Positions 29,089 through 38,770 are shown, numbered from the stretch's first letter. The stretch: 64,000 nt of DNA from Metabacillus endolithicus (GCF_023078335.1 NZ_CP095550.1:1966001-2030000), one strand, 5' to 3'. The notes: generated from the letters alone by a model not told the origin. Numbers and translations are program-made.

Positions 29089-29446
29089 ATGAAGTACATT
29101 TGACTGGCTTGGCCCGGTGGTTTTGGTCTTCATCTTCTTTATGAAGTATATTTGGCTTGCTCGGACTGCTCGTTTTGGTCTTCATCCCCCTTATGAAGTA
29201 CATTTCGCTTGCTCGGACTGCTGGTTTTGGTCTTCATCCCCCTTATGAAGTACATTTCGCCGGCTCGGACTGCTGTTTTTGGTCTTCATCTCCTTTATGA
29301 AGTACATTTCACTTACTCGGAGCGCTCGTTTTGGTCTTCATCTCACTAATGAAGTAGGTTTTGCTTGCTCCGGATGCTTGTTTTGGTCTTCATCTCACTT
29401 ATGAAGTACATTTCGTTTGCTTCGGCTGCTGGCTTTGGTCTTCATA
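29089..29446. repeat. Tandem array of seven 52-bp units with palindromic junctions
   Basis: Units start at 29089, 29141, 29193, 29245, 29297, 29349 and 29401, with an exact 52-bp period and a partial last unit. Every unit starts ATGAAGTA and carries TTTGGTCTTCAT about seven bases before its end; the middle is more variable. CTTCAT and ATGAAG at each junction form an inverted repeat across 7 nt. It is not CRISPR (no unique spacers) and not coding (52 is not a multiple of 3). Confidence 0.93.
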
Positions 29447-29575
29447 AAACTAAAAATATGATTTCTTTTTCAAATAGTCTTTTAAGTGAGTCTCTTTTAA
29501 AGTTAAACCGTTCTTTCTGCTACTATATCTAGCTTCACTCACTCAAATTAATATAAATCAACAAATTTGATAAAG

Positions 29576-29633
29576 AAAAAACGCCCAGAACTGACTGCCC
29601 TCCTTGTAAAAAGGAGCAATCAAACTCTGAGCG
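29576..29633 (-). terminator. Terminator of prfB
   Basis: On the minus strand CGCTCAGAG...TTCTGGGCG forms the base of a long imperfect stem with an inner TCCTT/AAGGA stem, followed by TTTTTTC. Confidence 0.75.
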
Positions 29634-29648
29634 ATTTTCATCACTATA

Positions 29649-30750
29649 TTATTGAATCTTCGAACGTAAATACGCGTCAATAAACGGATCAAGCTCTCCG
29701 TCCATAACAGCATGAACGTTTCCGATCTCTGTGTTTGTACGGTGGTCTTTAACCATGGAATACGGGTGGAAAACATAAGAACGAATTTGGCTTCCCCAAC
29801 CTATATCTTTTTGCTCACCACGGATTTCAGCAAGCTCTGCTTCTTGCTCTTCAATACGCTTTTGATAAAGCTTTGCTTGAAGCATTTTCATTGCGCGTTC
29901 ACGGTTTTTAATCTGTGAACGTTCCGTTTGACACGTTACAACGATGTTAGTTGGTGTATGGGTAATACGAACAGCTGAGTCTGTTGTATTGATATGCTGA
30001 CCGCCGGCACCACTTGCACGGTACGTATCAACTTTCAGGTCTTCTGTACGAATTTCAATGTCGATTTCTTCATTAAATTCAGGCATAACTTCACAAGAAA
30101 CGAACGAAGTATGACGACGGCCTGATGAGTCGAATGGAGAAATACGAACAAGGCGGTGTACACCTTTTTCAGCTTTTAAATAACCGTATGCGTTATGGCC
30201 CTTGATTAAAAGTGTAACACTTTTAATACCCGCTTCATCACCAGGTAAGTAATCAAGTGTTTCAACCTTGAAACCTTTTTTCTCTGCCCAGCGTGTGTAC
30301 ATACGAAGTAGCATTGAGCCCCAGTCCTGAGACTCTGTACCACCTGCGCCCGGATGAAGCTCAAGGATTGCGTTGTTTTTGTCATGTTGTTCGCTTAATA
30401 GCAACTGAAGTTCAAAGTCATTTAGCTTCGAAACTAAATCTTTTATTTCGGTAACTAGTTCTTCACGTAAATCTTCATCATCTTCTTCTTTAACAAGTTC
30501 ATATGTTAATTGAAGATTTTCATATGATTCGTGAAGTTCGTGGAATTGGTCCACCATTTCTTTTAATGCATTTGTTTCATTAATAACAGCTTGTGCAGCG
30601 TTTTGATTATCCCAGAAATCGGGTGCGGTCATTTGCGCTTCAAGCTGTTGAATTCGTGCTTCTTTTATATCGAGGTCAAAGAGACCCCCTAAAGTCCGCT
30701 AAACGTTTAGCTGTTTTTTCGAGCTCTTGACGAATTTCTACTAATTCCAT
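29649..30750 (-). CDS. prfB: Peptide chain release factor 2, with programmed +1 frameshift
   Basis: The start is the ATG at 30750 (GGAGTGA upstream). The first 24 codons end at CTT TGA C; the remaining frame starts at GAC and runs to 29649. The slippery site is canonical: a Shine-Dalgarno-like AGGGGG (30685-30690) a few bases before CTT-TGA (TGA at 30676-30678). RF2 recognises UGA, so low RF2 favours the shift and more RF2. The main frame has the catalytic GGQ motif ([17 protein letters not shown]) and the SPF-type stop-recognition motif ([12 protein letters not shown]). The protein is about 366 residues. It lies downstream of secA, as in other Bacilli. This break is natural, unlike the others in the window. 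Confidence 0.96.
30676..30690 (-). promoter_or_regulatory. RF2 autoregulatory frameshift signal
   Basis: AGGGGGTCTCTTTGA on the minus strand: internal Shine-Dalgarno, CUU slippery codon and in-frame UGA at standard spacing. Confidence 0.95.
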
Positions 30751-30805
30751 GAAAGTCACTCCATTTATATATTTATATTGAAAAGGTGCTAATCTTTATT
30801 CGCAA

Positions 30806-30835
30806 CAAGAGAGAGGTGGTGGCACCTCTCTCTTT
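30806..30835 (-). terminator. Hairpin after secA
   Basis: AGAGAGAGGTG pairs with CACCTCTCTCT with almost no loop. The T tail is weak (TTGTTG), so partial read-through into prfB is likely. Confidence 0.55.
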
Positions 30836-30880
30836 GATAATGTTCTATTATATACGTTTCATTAGCTAAAGGCTAGTTTA

Positions 30881-33391
30881 TTATTGACCACAGCAGTTTT
30901 TGTATTTCTTTCCGCTACCGCAAATACATGCATCATTACGGCCAATTTCCACAACTTTACGAGTTGGTTTTTTCTTAACTGGTTCATCGCCTTCTTTCGC
31001 GTGAACAGCAGTTTGCCCTTTTGCCACCTCTTGACGCTCAAGGTTGTTGCGGATTTGTGCCTTCATGATGTACTTCGCTACATCTTCTTCGATTGAAGCG
31101 ATCATGTTTTCAAACATAGCGAAGCCTTCCATTTGGTATTCGCGTAAAGGATCGTTTTGTCCGTAAGCACGTAAATGGATACCTTGACGAAGCTGATCCA
31201 TCGCATCGATGTGATCCATCCATTTTGTATCAACTGCACGAAGAAGAATAACTTTTTCGAATTCACGCATTTGCTCTTCGCCAAAGTCTGCTTCTTTCGC
31301 ATCATAGTGTGCAAGTGCTTTTTTGTAGATCATCTCAGACATTTCCTCAGGATCTTTACGGCGAAGATCTGAAACAGCAAGCTCATCTTCTGTAAGAATG
31401 TTTGCATTCATATAGTCGATGATGCCTTCTAAGTTCCAATCTTCTTCTACTTCCTCTTTAGGAGTGTACATGCCTACTGCACGTTCGATCGTTGATTTTA
31501 GCATTTTCTCAACAATTTCACGGAGGTTGTCAGAATCAAGAACCTCGAAACGTTGCTTATAAATAACTTCACGCTGCTGACGAAGAACATCGTCATATTG
31601 TAAAAGCTGCTTACGTGCATCAAAGTTATTTCCTTCAACACGTTTTTGTGCAGATTCAACGGCACGTGAAACGATTTTACTTTGAATTGGTTGAGTATCG
31701 TCCATACCTAGGCGATCCATCATGTTCATCATGTTTTCTGAACCGAAACGGCGCATCAATTCATCTTCCATTGAAAGATAGAATTGAGTGATACCAGGAT
31801 CTCCCTGACGACCAGAACGTCCACGAAGCTGGTTATCAATACGACGAGATTCGTGACGCTCCGTACCGATTACGGCTAAACCGCCAGCCTCACGAACGCC
31901 TTCGCCAAGCTTGATATCCGTACCACGACCAGCCATGTTTGTCGCAATCGTAACAGAGCCACGTTGACCGGCATTCTCGATGATTTCTGCTTCTTTTTCA
32001 TGATTTTTCGCATTCAAGACATGATGCGGAACACCTTTTTTCTTAAGAAGCTGAGAAATTAACTCAGATGTTTCAACGGCAACTGTACCAACTAGTACAG
32101 GCTGACCAAGGTCATAACGTTGTTTAACTTCCTCAACAACAGCACGGAATTTCCCTTCCATTGAACGGTAAACTAAATCTGCTCTATCATCACGAGCAAT
32201 CGGTTTGTTCGTTGGAATCGCAACAACCTGCATGTTGTAAATATTACGGAACTCTTCTTCTTCCGTTTTCGCTGTACCTGTCATACCAGACAGCTTTTTG
32301 TACATACGGAAGTAGTTTTGGAACGTAATCGTTGCAAGTGTCATGCTTTCGTTTTGAATTTCAAGACCTTCTTTTGCTTCAATCGCTTGGTGCAGACCGT
32401 CACTGTAACGACGGCCCTTCATTAAACGACCTGTGAACGAGTCAACGATGACAACTTGTCCTTCGTCTACCACATAATCAACATCATTTTGCATAACAAA
32501 CTGTGCTTTTAGTGCTTGGTTAATGTGGTGAAGTAATGCCACATGTGAAATATCAAAAAGATTTTCAATGCCAAACGCTTTTTCCGCCTTTGTCATACCA
32601 TCTTCGGTTAACTGAACAGCCTTTGTTTTCACATCATATGTGAAATCGTCCTCTTGTTTAAGCTGACGAACAAAGCCGTTTGCTTGAATGTAAAGCTTAG
32701 TAGATTTGGCCGCTTGTCCCGAAATAATTAACGGAGTTCTCGCTTCATCGACTAAGATCGAGTCAACCTCATCGATTACGGCAAAGTTAAGCGGACGCTG
32801 TACCATTTGTTCACGATAAAGAACCATGTTATCACGTAAATAATCAAAACCTAGTTCATTGTTTGTTGAATAGGTAATGTCTGCAGCATATGCTTCACGC
32901 TTTTCATCTTTATCCAAAGAATTCAAGTTAAGACCTACTGTTAAGCCTAAGAATTCGTAGAGTTGACCCATTTCATGTGCATCACGACTAGCTAGGTATT
33001 CATTGACCGTGACAACATGCACACCTTCACCAGAAAGCGCATTTAAATAAACAGGCATTGTGGAAGTTAATGTTTTACCTTCCCCTGTTTTCATCTCAGA
33101 AATATTCCCTTCATGTAAGGAAATACCCCCCATTAACTGAACCTTGTACGGGTATAACCCCAACACACGCTTCGCTGCCTCACGAACAACAGCAAATGCT
33201 TCTATTAAAAGATGATCTAGCGATTCACCATTCGCTACACGACCTTTAAACTCTTCTGTTTTAGCCTTTAATTGCTCATCAGATAAGCCATTCATCTGAC
33301 CGCTAAGCGCATCAATCTGATCAGCCATCTTCTCATAACGATTTAACGCACGTTTATTAAAATCAAACACCTTATTCAAAATTCCAAGCAT
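30881..33391 (-). CDS. secA: Preprotein translocase ATPase SecA
   Basis: Full-length SecA of 836 residues. Walker A-type motif [12 protein letters not shown] box ([15 protein letters not shown]), helicase motifs [10 protein letters not shown] and [11 protein letters not shown], preprotein cross-linking and scaffold regions, and the C-terminal zinc motif [13 protein letters not shown] are all present. SecA drives export through SecYEG at the membrane. It is followed by prfB as in other Bacilli. The frame is uninterrupted over 2.5 kb, which contrasts with the frequent shifts elsewhere in the window. Confidence 0.98.
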   Translation of the reverse strand: MLGILNKVFDFNKRALNRYEKMADQIDALSGQMNGLSDEQLKAKTEEFKGRVANGESLDHLLIEAFAVVREAAKRVLGLYPYKVQLMGGISLHEGNISEMKTGEGKTLTSTMPVYLNALSGEGVHVVTVNEYLASRDAHEMGQLYEFLGLTVGLNLNSLDKDEKREAYAADITYSTNNELGFDYLRDNMVLYREQMVQRPLNFAVIDEVDSILVDEARTPLIISGQAAKSTKLYIQANGFVRQLKQEDDFTYDVKTKAVQLTEDGMTKAEKAFGIENLFDISHVALLHHINQALKAQFVMQNDVDYVVDEGQVVIVDSFTGRLMKGRRYSDGLHQAIEAKEGLEIQNESMTLATITFQNYFRMYKKLSGMTGTAKTEEEEFRNIYNMQVVAIPTNKPIARDDRADLVYRSMEGKFRAVVEEVKQRYDLGQPVLVGTVAVETSELISQLLKKKGVPHHVLNAKNHEKEAEIIENAGQRGSVTIATNMAGRGTDIKLGEGVREAGGLAVIGTERHESRRIDNQLRGRSGRQGDPGITQFYLSMEDELMRRFGSENMMNMMDRLGMDDTQPIQSKIVSRAVESAQKRVEGNNFDARKQLLQYDDVLRQQREVIYKQRFEVLDSDNLREIVEKMLKSTIERAVGMYTPKEEVEEDWNLEGIIDYMNANILTEDELAVSDLRRKDPEEMSEMIYKKALAHYDAKEADFGEEQMREFEKVILLRAVDTKWMDHIDAMDQLRQGIHLRAYGQNDPLREYQMEGFAMFENMIASIEEDVAKYIMKAQIRNNLERQEVAKGQTAVHAKEGDEPVKKKPTRKVVEIGRNDACICGSGKKYKNCCGQ

Positions 33392-33633
33392 CTAATACGC
33401 TCCTCTGTGTTTAGAGTGAAATTGCTTTTATGTAAGTTTCGTCTATTCCTTATTTTAGCACTAGTTGGGGTTGTGGGGCAACAGGCGGGTGACGGTTACG
33501 GGTTAGGGGTGGGAAGGGGCTTTTGTGGCACTTCCCGGATTTTGTCGGTAGAACTTCGGGTGGTGCCTGGCACGAGCCGAAGTTTGTCGATGGAAGAACC
33601 CGTTTGTAATCGAATATAGCACTCCCCTTTGCA
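33392..33633. other. Gene-free region with an imperfect palindrome
   Basis: Between secA and the coiled-coil gene. ACTTCGG..GTGCC-T-GGCAC..CCGAAGT (33553-33583) forms an interrupted inverted repeat flanked by TTTGTCG on both sides. The GTGCCTGGCAC core resembles small dispersed repeats of Bacilli. No coding frame is supported. Confidence 0.5.
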
Positions 33634-33671
33634 ATAAAAAAACTTACTAAATAATATCTTAGTAAGTTTTG
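33634..33671 (-). terminator. Terminator of the coiled-coil gene
   Basis: ACTTACTAA and TTAGTAAGT pair with an 8-nt loop, followed on the minus strand by TTTTTTT. Confidence 0.85.
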
Positions 33672-33757
33672 TATAATTTATGGTAGTTTATTCGCTAGAT
33701 GGCATTGTTAGTAGGAGCAATAGGAGGTATACTCGAGGGTCTAGTGGCAATAGTGAT

Positions 33758-33991
33758 TTATGATTGTTTTAATTCACGTAGCTTCTTTTCATGTTGTAAC
33801 GTTTTAACAGAAATAAAATCTACCGTTTCCTGCGTTTCTGTTAATTCAACACGAATGCCATCCATTTTCTTCTCTATTCTACCTAATCGTCCCTCAATTC
33901 TGTCGAGTCTTTCATCTACTTTTTTAAACCTTTGATCTATATTTAATTTTAATTCATTGAGGATCTCTTTCACCATTGTTTCCTGTTCCAT
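33758..33991 (-). CDS. Small coiled-coil protein of unknown function
   Basis: Highly charged protein of 77 residues that is nearly all coiled coil (heptads in RFKKVDERLDRIEGRLGRI and on through the end). It has no signal peptide, membrane helix or known domain. An AAGGAGG site sits 7 nt before the ATG and a strong terminator follows, so it is a genuine single-gene unit. It begins the island inserted between secA and hpf. No function can be assigned. Confidence 0.7.
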   Translation of the reverse strand: MEQETMVKEILNELKLNIDQRFKKVDERLDRIEGRLGRIEKKMDGIRVELTETQETVDFISVKTLQHEKKLRELKQS

Positions 33992-34137
33992 GGTACCACC
34001 TCCTTCTCTATCAACACTCCCATTATAACGGAATAAAGATACAGCCTCTACACGATTTTATGATAAATAAGCGAATTTACAATAACTTTACATAATTGCT
34101 AGACTATGGAACAACTGAAATTTATCTAACAGCCAAT

Positions 34138-34260
34138 TCATACTTGAGCTATCATTTTTTCTACTTCTTCTAATGTTCGCATACCTGATTGAGCGCATAG
34201 CTTGGTGACAGAAAGAGCAGCAAATTAACATGCTTCTTTGGTGAACGTTGCCTGTGCCAC
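34138..34260 (-). pseudogene. Decayed 3' fragment of a ribokinase (PfkB) gene
   Basis: Read on the minus strand, one frame gives TFTKEAC, a stop codon, then FAALSVTKLCAQSGMRTLEEV and a final stop. This matches the C-terminus of the nearby ribokinase (EACRFANAVAALSVTKLGAQ, AGMSNLEEV), and about 70 percent of bases agree by eye over 60 nt. Only the last ~40 codons remain, with an internal stop and a short deletion. It lies 250 bp beyond the flagellinolysin gene, on the opposite side from the full rbsK. Confidence 0.75.
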
Positions 34261-34350
34261 ACCCAAATTCCCCCAACTGGTATGGTGTATCTGGACGGCC
34301 TTAAGCTTGTCGATAACAGTTCTAGTAAAAAAATCGACCCTAGGTCAACA

Positions 34351-34384
34351 AAATAAAATAACCCCTCAAATCAATGAGGGGTAA
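34351..34384 (-). terminator. Terminator of the flagellinolysin gene
   Basis: ACCCCTCA and TGAGGGGT pair with a short loop, followed on the minus strand by TATTTTATTTT. Confidence 0.85.
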
Positions 34385-34386
34385 CT

Positions 34387-36184
34387 TTATGATAAAAGCT
34401 GTAACACAGCTTGTGGCTTCTGATTTGCTTGAGCTAACATGGCTTGTGCGGCTTGATTTAATACATTCTGTTTTGTCAATGTCATCATTTCTCTTGCCAT
34501 ATCAACATCTCTAATACGAGATTCAGAAGATTGTAGGTTTTCAGCATAGTTATTTGTTTGATTTAAAGCATATTCAAGACGATTTTGCATGGCACCAAAC
34601 CTACTACGTTCACTGGAAACTTCATTAATGGCAGTATCAAATAAAGATATAGCCTCTTCGGCACTATCCTTTACATCAATCTCATCCACATTTAAATTTT
34701 CAGTAGTCACTGTTGCAAGTTGAAATGAAATAGACTCTCCGCCCTTTGGTCCTGTTTGAATAGATATAGAGCGGTTATATGAAATTAGTTGGTTTATCAT
34801 TGGCGATGATGTTGTTCCTGTACTACTTGTTGTGCCGGTAGGCCAGATAATATTAAAATTTCCTAATGGATTATCCTGTACATTATCAATATCGGTAACA
34901 ACGTCTTTGGCATTCTTTACTGCTCCTCCATCTGCGTCGTAACCACCGATTGCACCGGTGTCTGCATTTGTAAGATTCATAGAACTAAGAAATCCAGCTC
35001 CATTTGCACTGTAATTTATAGCGAAATCTGTTATTCCGCCCACATATGAGCCAGACGGAATCATCTTCTTCAGGCTTCATCTAAAGTTGCTGAATCGTTC
35101 GTGGAAAGATAGTGCATAACATCTTTGATCCCATTTCCTCCAGCATTTTTAATTTGTTCATGTAGATACCTAACAGCCACATATGCTGAAGAATAATGTT
35201 TACTATCGTTTGTCCATTGCGTATCAGTCCCATTTCCTATCGCATCAACAATATCTTGTTCGTTTCCACCATTCCAGTATAAATCACCTGCAACACGCTC
35301 ATCTCCACCATGAATAAACTCTGCAGTTCCTTCTTTAAACCATTTTGGCAATGACCCATAATTCATACTTCTTGCCATTATGGCATGTGTCATCTCGTGT
35401 GCAATTATTCGGTCATTATAGATTGGTGCTGTTCCACCATCGGGCCAGGTTGCCGGTAGAAAATCATCCACTTCAATTCGAAGCTCAAGGTTTTCTCCCT
35501 TACCGTCTGAACCTACATAATATGCAACTGACGCTAATGCATTAGAATCTGTACTTTGAAACATAACTTTCAAATCAGCTCCGTCTGCCACTATACCGAA
35601 AGCTTCTTCAACCATCTTTTCAGATTGTTCAAGCATAGATCTTCTTAATGTCTCGATAATTTTTTGTTCATCTGTTAATGCAGGGTCTGGGTTTACGGTA
35701 CCACCTGTTTGCGGAGAATCTGGAGTAGTCTCTCCACCACTACCTGCTGGTGGAGGAGCAATAATTCCCCCTTGTTTAATAGCCTAATTCCATTAAAATG
35801 GGTCGTGTTGGCTATATTATCAATTTCGTCTAATATTTCTGTAACCTCTTTTTGTAATTCTCCTTTATCATCACTTGTTAGAGTATCATTTGCCGCTTGA
35901 ACAGATAGCTCTCTTCCCCTTTGTAACAGTGAATGTATTTCATTCATACCACCATCAACTACTTGTAGCATCGAAATTCCGTCCTGAATATTTCTGCTAT
36001 TTTGTTCAAGTCCTCGGATTTGTGCTCTCATCTTTTCCGAAATAGCTAGACCGGCTGAATCATCTGCAGCATTATTAATACGTAATCCAGAAGAAAGCTT
36101 TTGCATAGATTTTCCTATTAAGTTTTGATTTTTTGATAAAATATTAACTATTCCATTTGCTTGCAAATTATTTCGTATGTTCAT
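34387..36184 (-). pseudogene. Flagellinolysin-type flagellin with zinc metalloprotease insert, two frameshifts
   Basis: About 599 residues when repaired. The N-terminal D0/D1 flagellin domain (MNIRNNLQANGIVN to FNGIRLLN, ~150 residues) and C-terminal D1/D0 domain (DSAEEAISLFDTAI to QAVLQLLS) flank a metallopeptidase domain in place of the variable region. The zinc motif is HEMTH (IIAHEMTHAIMA), with the third ligand Glu expected in KEGTAEFIHGG. This is the arrangement of the proteolytic flagellins called flagellinolysins. Shifts: a CCCCC run at 35767-35771 (one base missing; repair gives NKGGIIAPPPAG), and near 35072 (one base missing; repair gives TLDEALKKMIPSG). A sigma-D-like promoter lies upstream. 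The gene sits in an island between secA and hpf, away from hag. The shifts may be sequencing indels. Confidence 0.85.
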
Positions 36185-36227
36185 AAGCTACTCACCGATA
36201 GTATAAGATTTTTAATCATCATACCTC

Positions 36228-36254
36228 TTATCGTCAATTTTCAGGAATAATTAA
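36228..36254 (-). promoter_or_regulatory. Sigma-D-like promoter of the flagellinolysin gene
   Basis: On the minus strand TAAT, 14 bp, then GACGATAA, against the sigma-D consensus TAAA-N15-GCCGATAT. The same -10 form and spacing occur before hag. It lies about 45 bp upstream of the ATG. Confidence 0.6.
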
Positions 36255-36302
36255 TACTTTTTTACTATAAAAATGAGAAATTCTTGGAAATATACACAAC
36301 TT

Positions 36303-37201
36303 TTATCTCTCATGTTCTTTAATGAATATATCTACTTCCTCTAAATTTGACATTCCTGCTTGTGCACCAAGCTTGGTAACCGAGAGAGCAGCAACTGCAT
36401 TAGCGAATCGGCATGCCTCATGTAGTTCTGTCCCCATACTTAGTGAATAAGCCAATGCCCCATTAAAGCAATCTCCCGCTCCTGTGGAATCTACTACCTC
36501 AACCTTGTAACTAGGGATTAGTTCCTCCTGGTTTTGATAAATTAGTACACCTTTTGACCCGTGTGTAACAATGCATTTTTTCTTTATTTGCTCAACTTCT
36601 TCTAAAGTTAATATATCACTTGTAAGCAGACTTCTTTGTTCATGCTCATTTGGAGTTATGTAAGTAACATCAAATAGTAACTCTTTGGATAATGCTTGAA
36701 TTGGTGCAGGGTTTAAAATAACAGGAATATCATATTTTTTAGCCAGTTCCACTGATTCAATAACACTTTCAGGGGAATTTCTAACTGAAGAAGTAAGATG
36801 TCTGCTTCTGCAATAATTTTTTCATTCTCCCTGACCATTTCAGGTGTTAGTTTGTGATTTGCACCTGGAACAACAATGATACTGTTATCTCCTTCTGATA
36901 AGGTAATACTCGCAATACCTGTTGATGTGTTCGAAATTGTTTTTATATACTTTGTATTTACACCATGACATTTAAAATTCTCTAATAAATCTTTTCCGAA
37001 AGAATCTTCACCGACACACCCAAGCATGGTGACATATGCTCCAAGTTTTGCTGCTGCAACGGCTTGATTAGCCCCTTTTCCTCCTGGATTTGTGAAAAAT
37101 GAAGTCCCCAAAACAGTTTCACCAACTTTTGGAACGATATTTGATTGTGTAACAAGATCCATATTAATACTGCCGATAACTAAAACCTTTTGCTCCTTCA
37201 T
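36303..37201 (-). pseudogene. rbsK: Ribokinase, one frameshift
   Basis: PfkB-family sugar kinase of about 299 residues. It has signature 1 (NPGGKGANQAVAAAKLG) and signature 2 with the catalytic Asp (VDSTGAGDCFNGALAY), plus SINMDLVTQ at the N-terminus. It phosphorylates D-ribose to ribose 5-phosphate. The frames join at a GGGG run (36772-36775; CCCC on the coding strand): one added base restores LEIPPESVIESVELAKKYDIP. The ATG at 37201 has AAAGGAGG. No ribose transporter is nearby. It sits between hpf and the flagellinolysin gene, and a fragment of a second copy lies on the other side. Probably a sequencing indel. Confidence 0.88.
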
Positions 37202-37220
37202 TTTAGAAATCCTCCTTTTA

Positions 37221-37256
37221 TAAACGAAAACAGCACCTCGGAAGGTGCTGTTTTCA
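37221..37256 (-). terminator. Terminator of hpf
   Basis: GAAAACAGCACC and GGTGCTGTTTTC form a 12-bp stem with a short loop just after the hpf stop. Confidence 0.8.
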
Positions 37257-37258
37257 TA

Positions 37259-37809
37259 TTATACAGTTGGCTCAATCAAGCCATATTTTCCATCTTTACG
37301 CTTGTACACGACACTTGTCGTATTTGTTTTAGCATCTGTATAGACAAAGAAATTATGTCCTAGCATATCCATTTGAAGAATTGCTTCCTCAGCATCCATC
37401 GGCTTAAGGTCGAAACGTTTCGTACGAACTACCTCATGGTCTTCGTCTTCCTCAATTGGTTGATTACCTTCGCCTTGATAGTTACTAAAAATATAGGAGC
37501 ACCTTGCTCGCGGACCTTACGATTTACTTTTGTTTTATGCTTACGAATTTGACGTTCTAATTTATTCACTACTAGATCAATGGCTGCGTACATATCCTGG
37601 TGATTCTCTTCGGCACGTAACACTAGATCTGTCATCGGAATCGTCACTTCAATTTTAGATTCTTGATCATTATAATACTTCAGATTTACGTTAACATTTG
37701 CATTAACATCCTCTTCAAAGTATCTTTCAAGCTTACCAATTTTCTTTTCTGCATATTCTCTTAATGCTGGAGTTATTTCAATGTTTTCCCCTCTGACGTT
37801 ATATCTCAT
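37259..37809 (-). pseudogene. hpf: Long-form ribosome hibernation factor HPF (YvyD), one frameshift
   Basis: About 183 residues when repaired. The N-terminal ribosome-binding domain (MRYNVRGENIEITPALREYA to ~100) is followed by a linker and the C-terminal dimerisation domain ([19 protein letters not shown], then [19 protein letters not shown]) in the next frame. The break is at an A5 run (37487-37491): one added base gives [19 protein letters not shown] pairs 70S ribosomes into inactive 100S dimers in stationary phase. The ATG at 37809 has AAAGGAGGAG. A possible sigma-B promoter lies upstream. Likely a sequencing indel, as the C-terminal part is well conserved. Confidence 0.92.
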
Positions 37810-37856
37810 GATTGAACTCCTCCTTTATGATAAAGCTATGTACTACTACTTCTATA

Positions 37857-37882
37857 CTTCCCTGCTTGTCTCCTGCCTAAAC
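37857..37882 (-). promoter_or_regulatory. Possible sigma-B promoter of hpf
   Basis: GTTTAG, 14 bp, GGGAAG on the minus strand, against the sigma-B pattern GTTTAA-N12..14-GGGTAT. In B. subtilis yvyD is controlled by sigma-B and sigma-H; an AGGAGAC element here could serve sigma-H. Confidence 0.45.
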
Positions 37883-37990
37883 TGAAAAATAATTTGAAAA
37901 ATTTTGTAGATTTTGTAGAATGGTGTTTGATCCGGTTAAGATTGTGAAGGTTGTGTAAAGATAATATATGTTGGAGGCCTTACATACATG

Positions 37991-38023
37991 TAAAAAACTC
38001 GCCTTTGTAGACGAGTTTTTTTG
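37991..38023 (-). terminator. Terminator of the flaG-fliDST operon
   Basis: AAAAAACTCG(T)C pairs with GCGAGTTTTTT, giving a stem with a T tail right after the last gene. Confidence 0.8.
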
Positions 38024-38409
38024 TTAGTTCGTGATATATGGTTGCAGCTTCTTTTGAACAGATTCTTTCCATGCTACAAATGCTGGTGTAAGTTGATTTT
38101 TGATATAGTGATGTTTCTTTTCTGAGTCCATGAAAAATTGTTCAAGACCCTCTAATTCCTTAATCACGATATCAAATTTATTCACTTCTTCTGAAAGGTT
38201 TTGTTCATCGTTCAAGCTTGCAATGATTGTTGGATTTGAAGAGTCTATGTGGTTGAAGGCAACAAGAATATCTGAAAAAATACGGTCACTTTCAGTATTC
38301 GATAAGTTGTTAAAGCCTTCGTTTACATAATCAAAGCCTCTTCAATTGTATTTAAAAGATGAAAATAATAAGTAATCATCTGATATTGATCTGTTGTTAA
38401 AGTTTCCAT
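38024..38409 (-). pseudogene. Small helical protein at the end of the fliDST operon, one frameshift
   Basis: About 128 residues when repaired: METLTTDQYQMITYYFHLLN, then FNNLSNTESDRIFSDILVAF, then a Glu/Lys-rich helical C-terminus. The frame breaks at an AAA run (38333-38335): one added base gives EEAFDYVNEGFNNL. I do not recognise a domain. Size, helical character and position right after fliT suggest a flagellar chaperone or accessory protein. The start (ATG 38409, GGTGAC upstream) lies 7 bp after the fliT stop. Likely a sequencing indel. Confidence 0.6.
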
Positions 38410-38416
38410 GGGTCAC

Positions 38417-38770
38417 CTATTTTCTTTTGTCGTAGAACATTCCATCACTCGAGGAAACATTCTGATACGGATTTACATACTGTTGATTCGTTGCTTTTGA
38501 CTTCTTTAATTGCGTCATATCTTGTTGTATTTGTGACTTGATAAAAGCAAATTTTTCATTGATTGTTTCATTCCAGATCATAAGCTGTTCATACATTTGC
38601 ATGTCCTTTGGTCCAAACGGTGGCTGAACACCACTTATGAATTGTTCTCTTGTGCTAATTAATTGATTAATTTGCGAAACCAAGTCATCTCTTTCTTCTG
38701 TGATCAACGGACGAGTAACTAATTGAAAAAGCTGCTCGGTTATTCCGTATACTTTTTCTAAAGAACTCAC
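38417..38770 (-). CDS. fliT: Flagellar chaperone FliT
   Basis: Helical protein of 117 residues in the position of fliT, directly after fliS with abutting/overlapping codons. FliT-type proteins bind FliD and other export substrates in the cytosol. Sequence similarity in this family is low; the call rests on position, size and helix content (VYGITEQLFQLVTRPLITEE at the N-terminus). Confidence 0.8.
   Translation of the reverse strand: MSSLEKVYGITEQLFQLVTRPLITEERDDLVSQINQLISTREQFISGVQPPFGPKDMQMYEQLMIWNETINEKFAFIKSQIQQDMTQLKKSKATNQQYVNPYQNVSSSDGMFYDKRK

Noticed and set aside
29012..29203. A 63-residue minus-strand frame inside the 52-bp repeats
   Set aside because: The period is not a multiple of three, so each repeat changes frame. 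Composition is low-complexity and no domain is visible.
29089..29446. The 52-bp array as a CRISPR
   Set aside because: There are no unique spacers; similarity runs across the whole unit, and no cas genes are near.
29649..30632. prfB starting at the internal ATG at 30632, or prfB as a broken gene
   Set aside because: The upstream 24 codons, AGGGGG and CTT-TGA-C form the known programmed RF2 frameshift.
33407..33619. A plus-strand frame after secA
   Set aside because: No ribosome site; low-complexity Gly/Val translation over a palindromic non-coding stretch.
34088..34276. A 62-residue cysteine-containing protein on the minus strand
   Set aside because: Another frame of the same stretch matches the ribokinase C-terminus; the raw frame is a shadow of that remnant.
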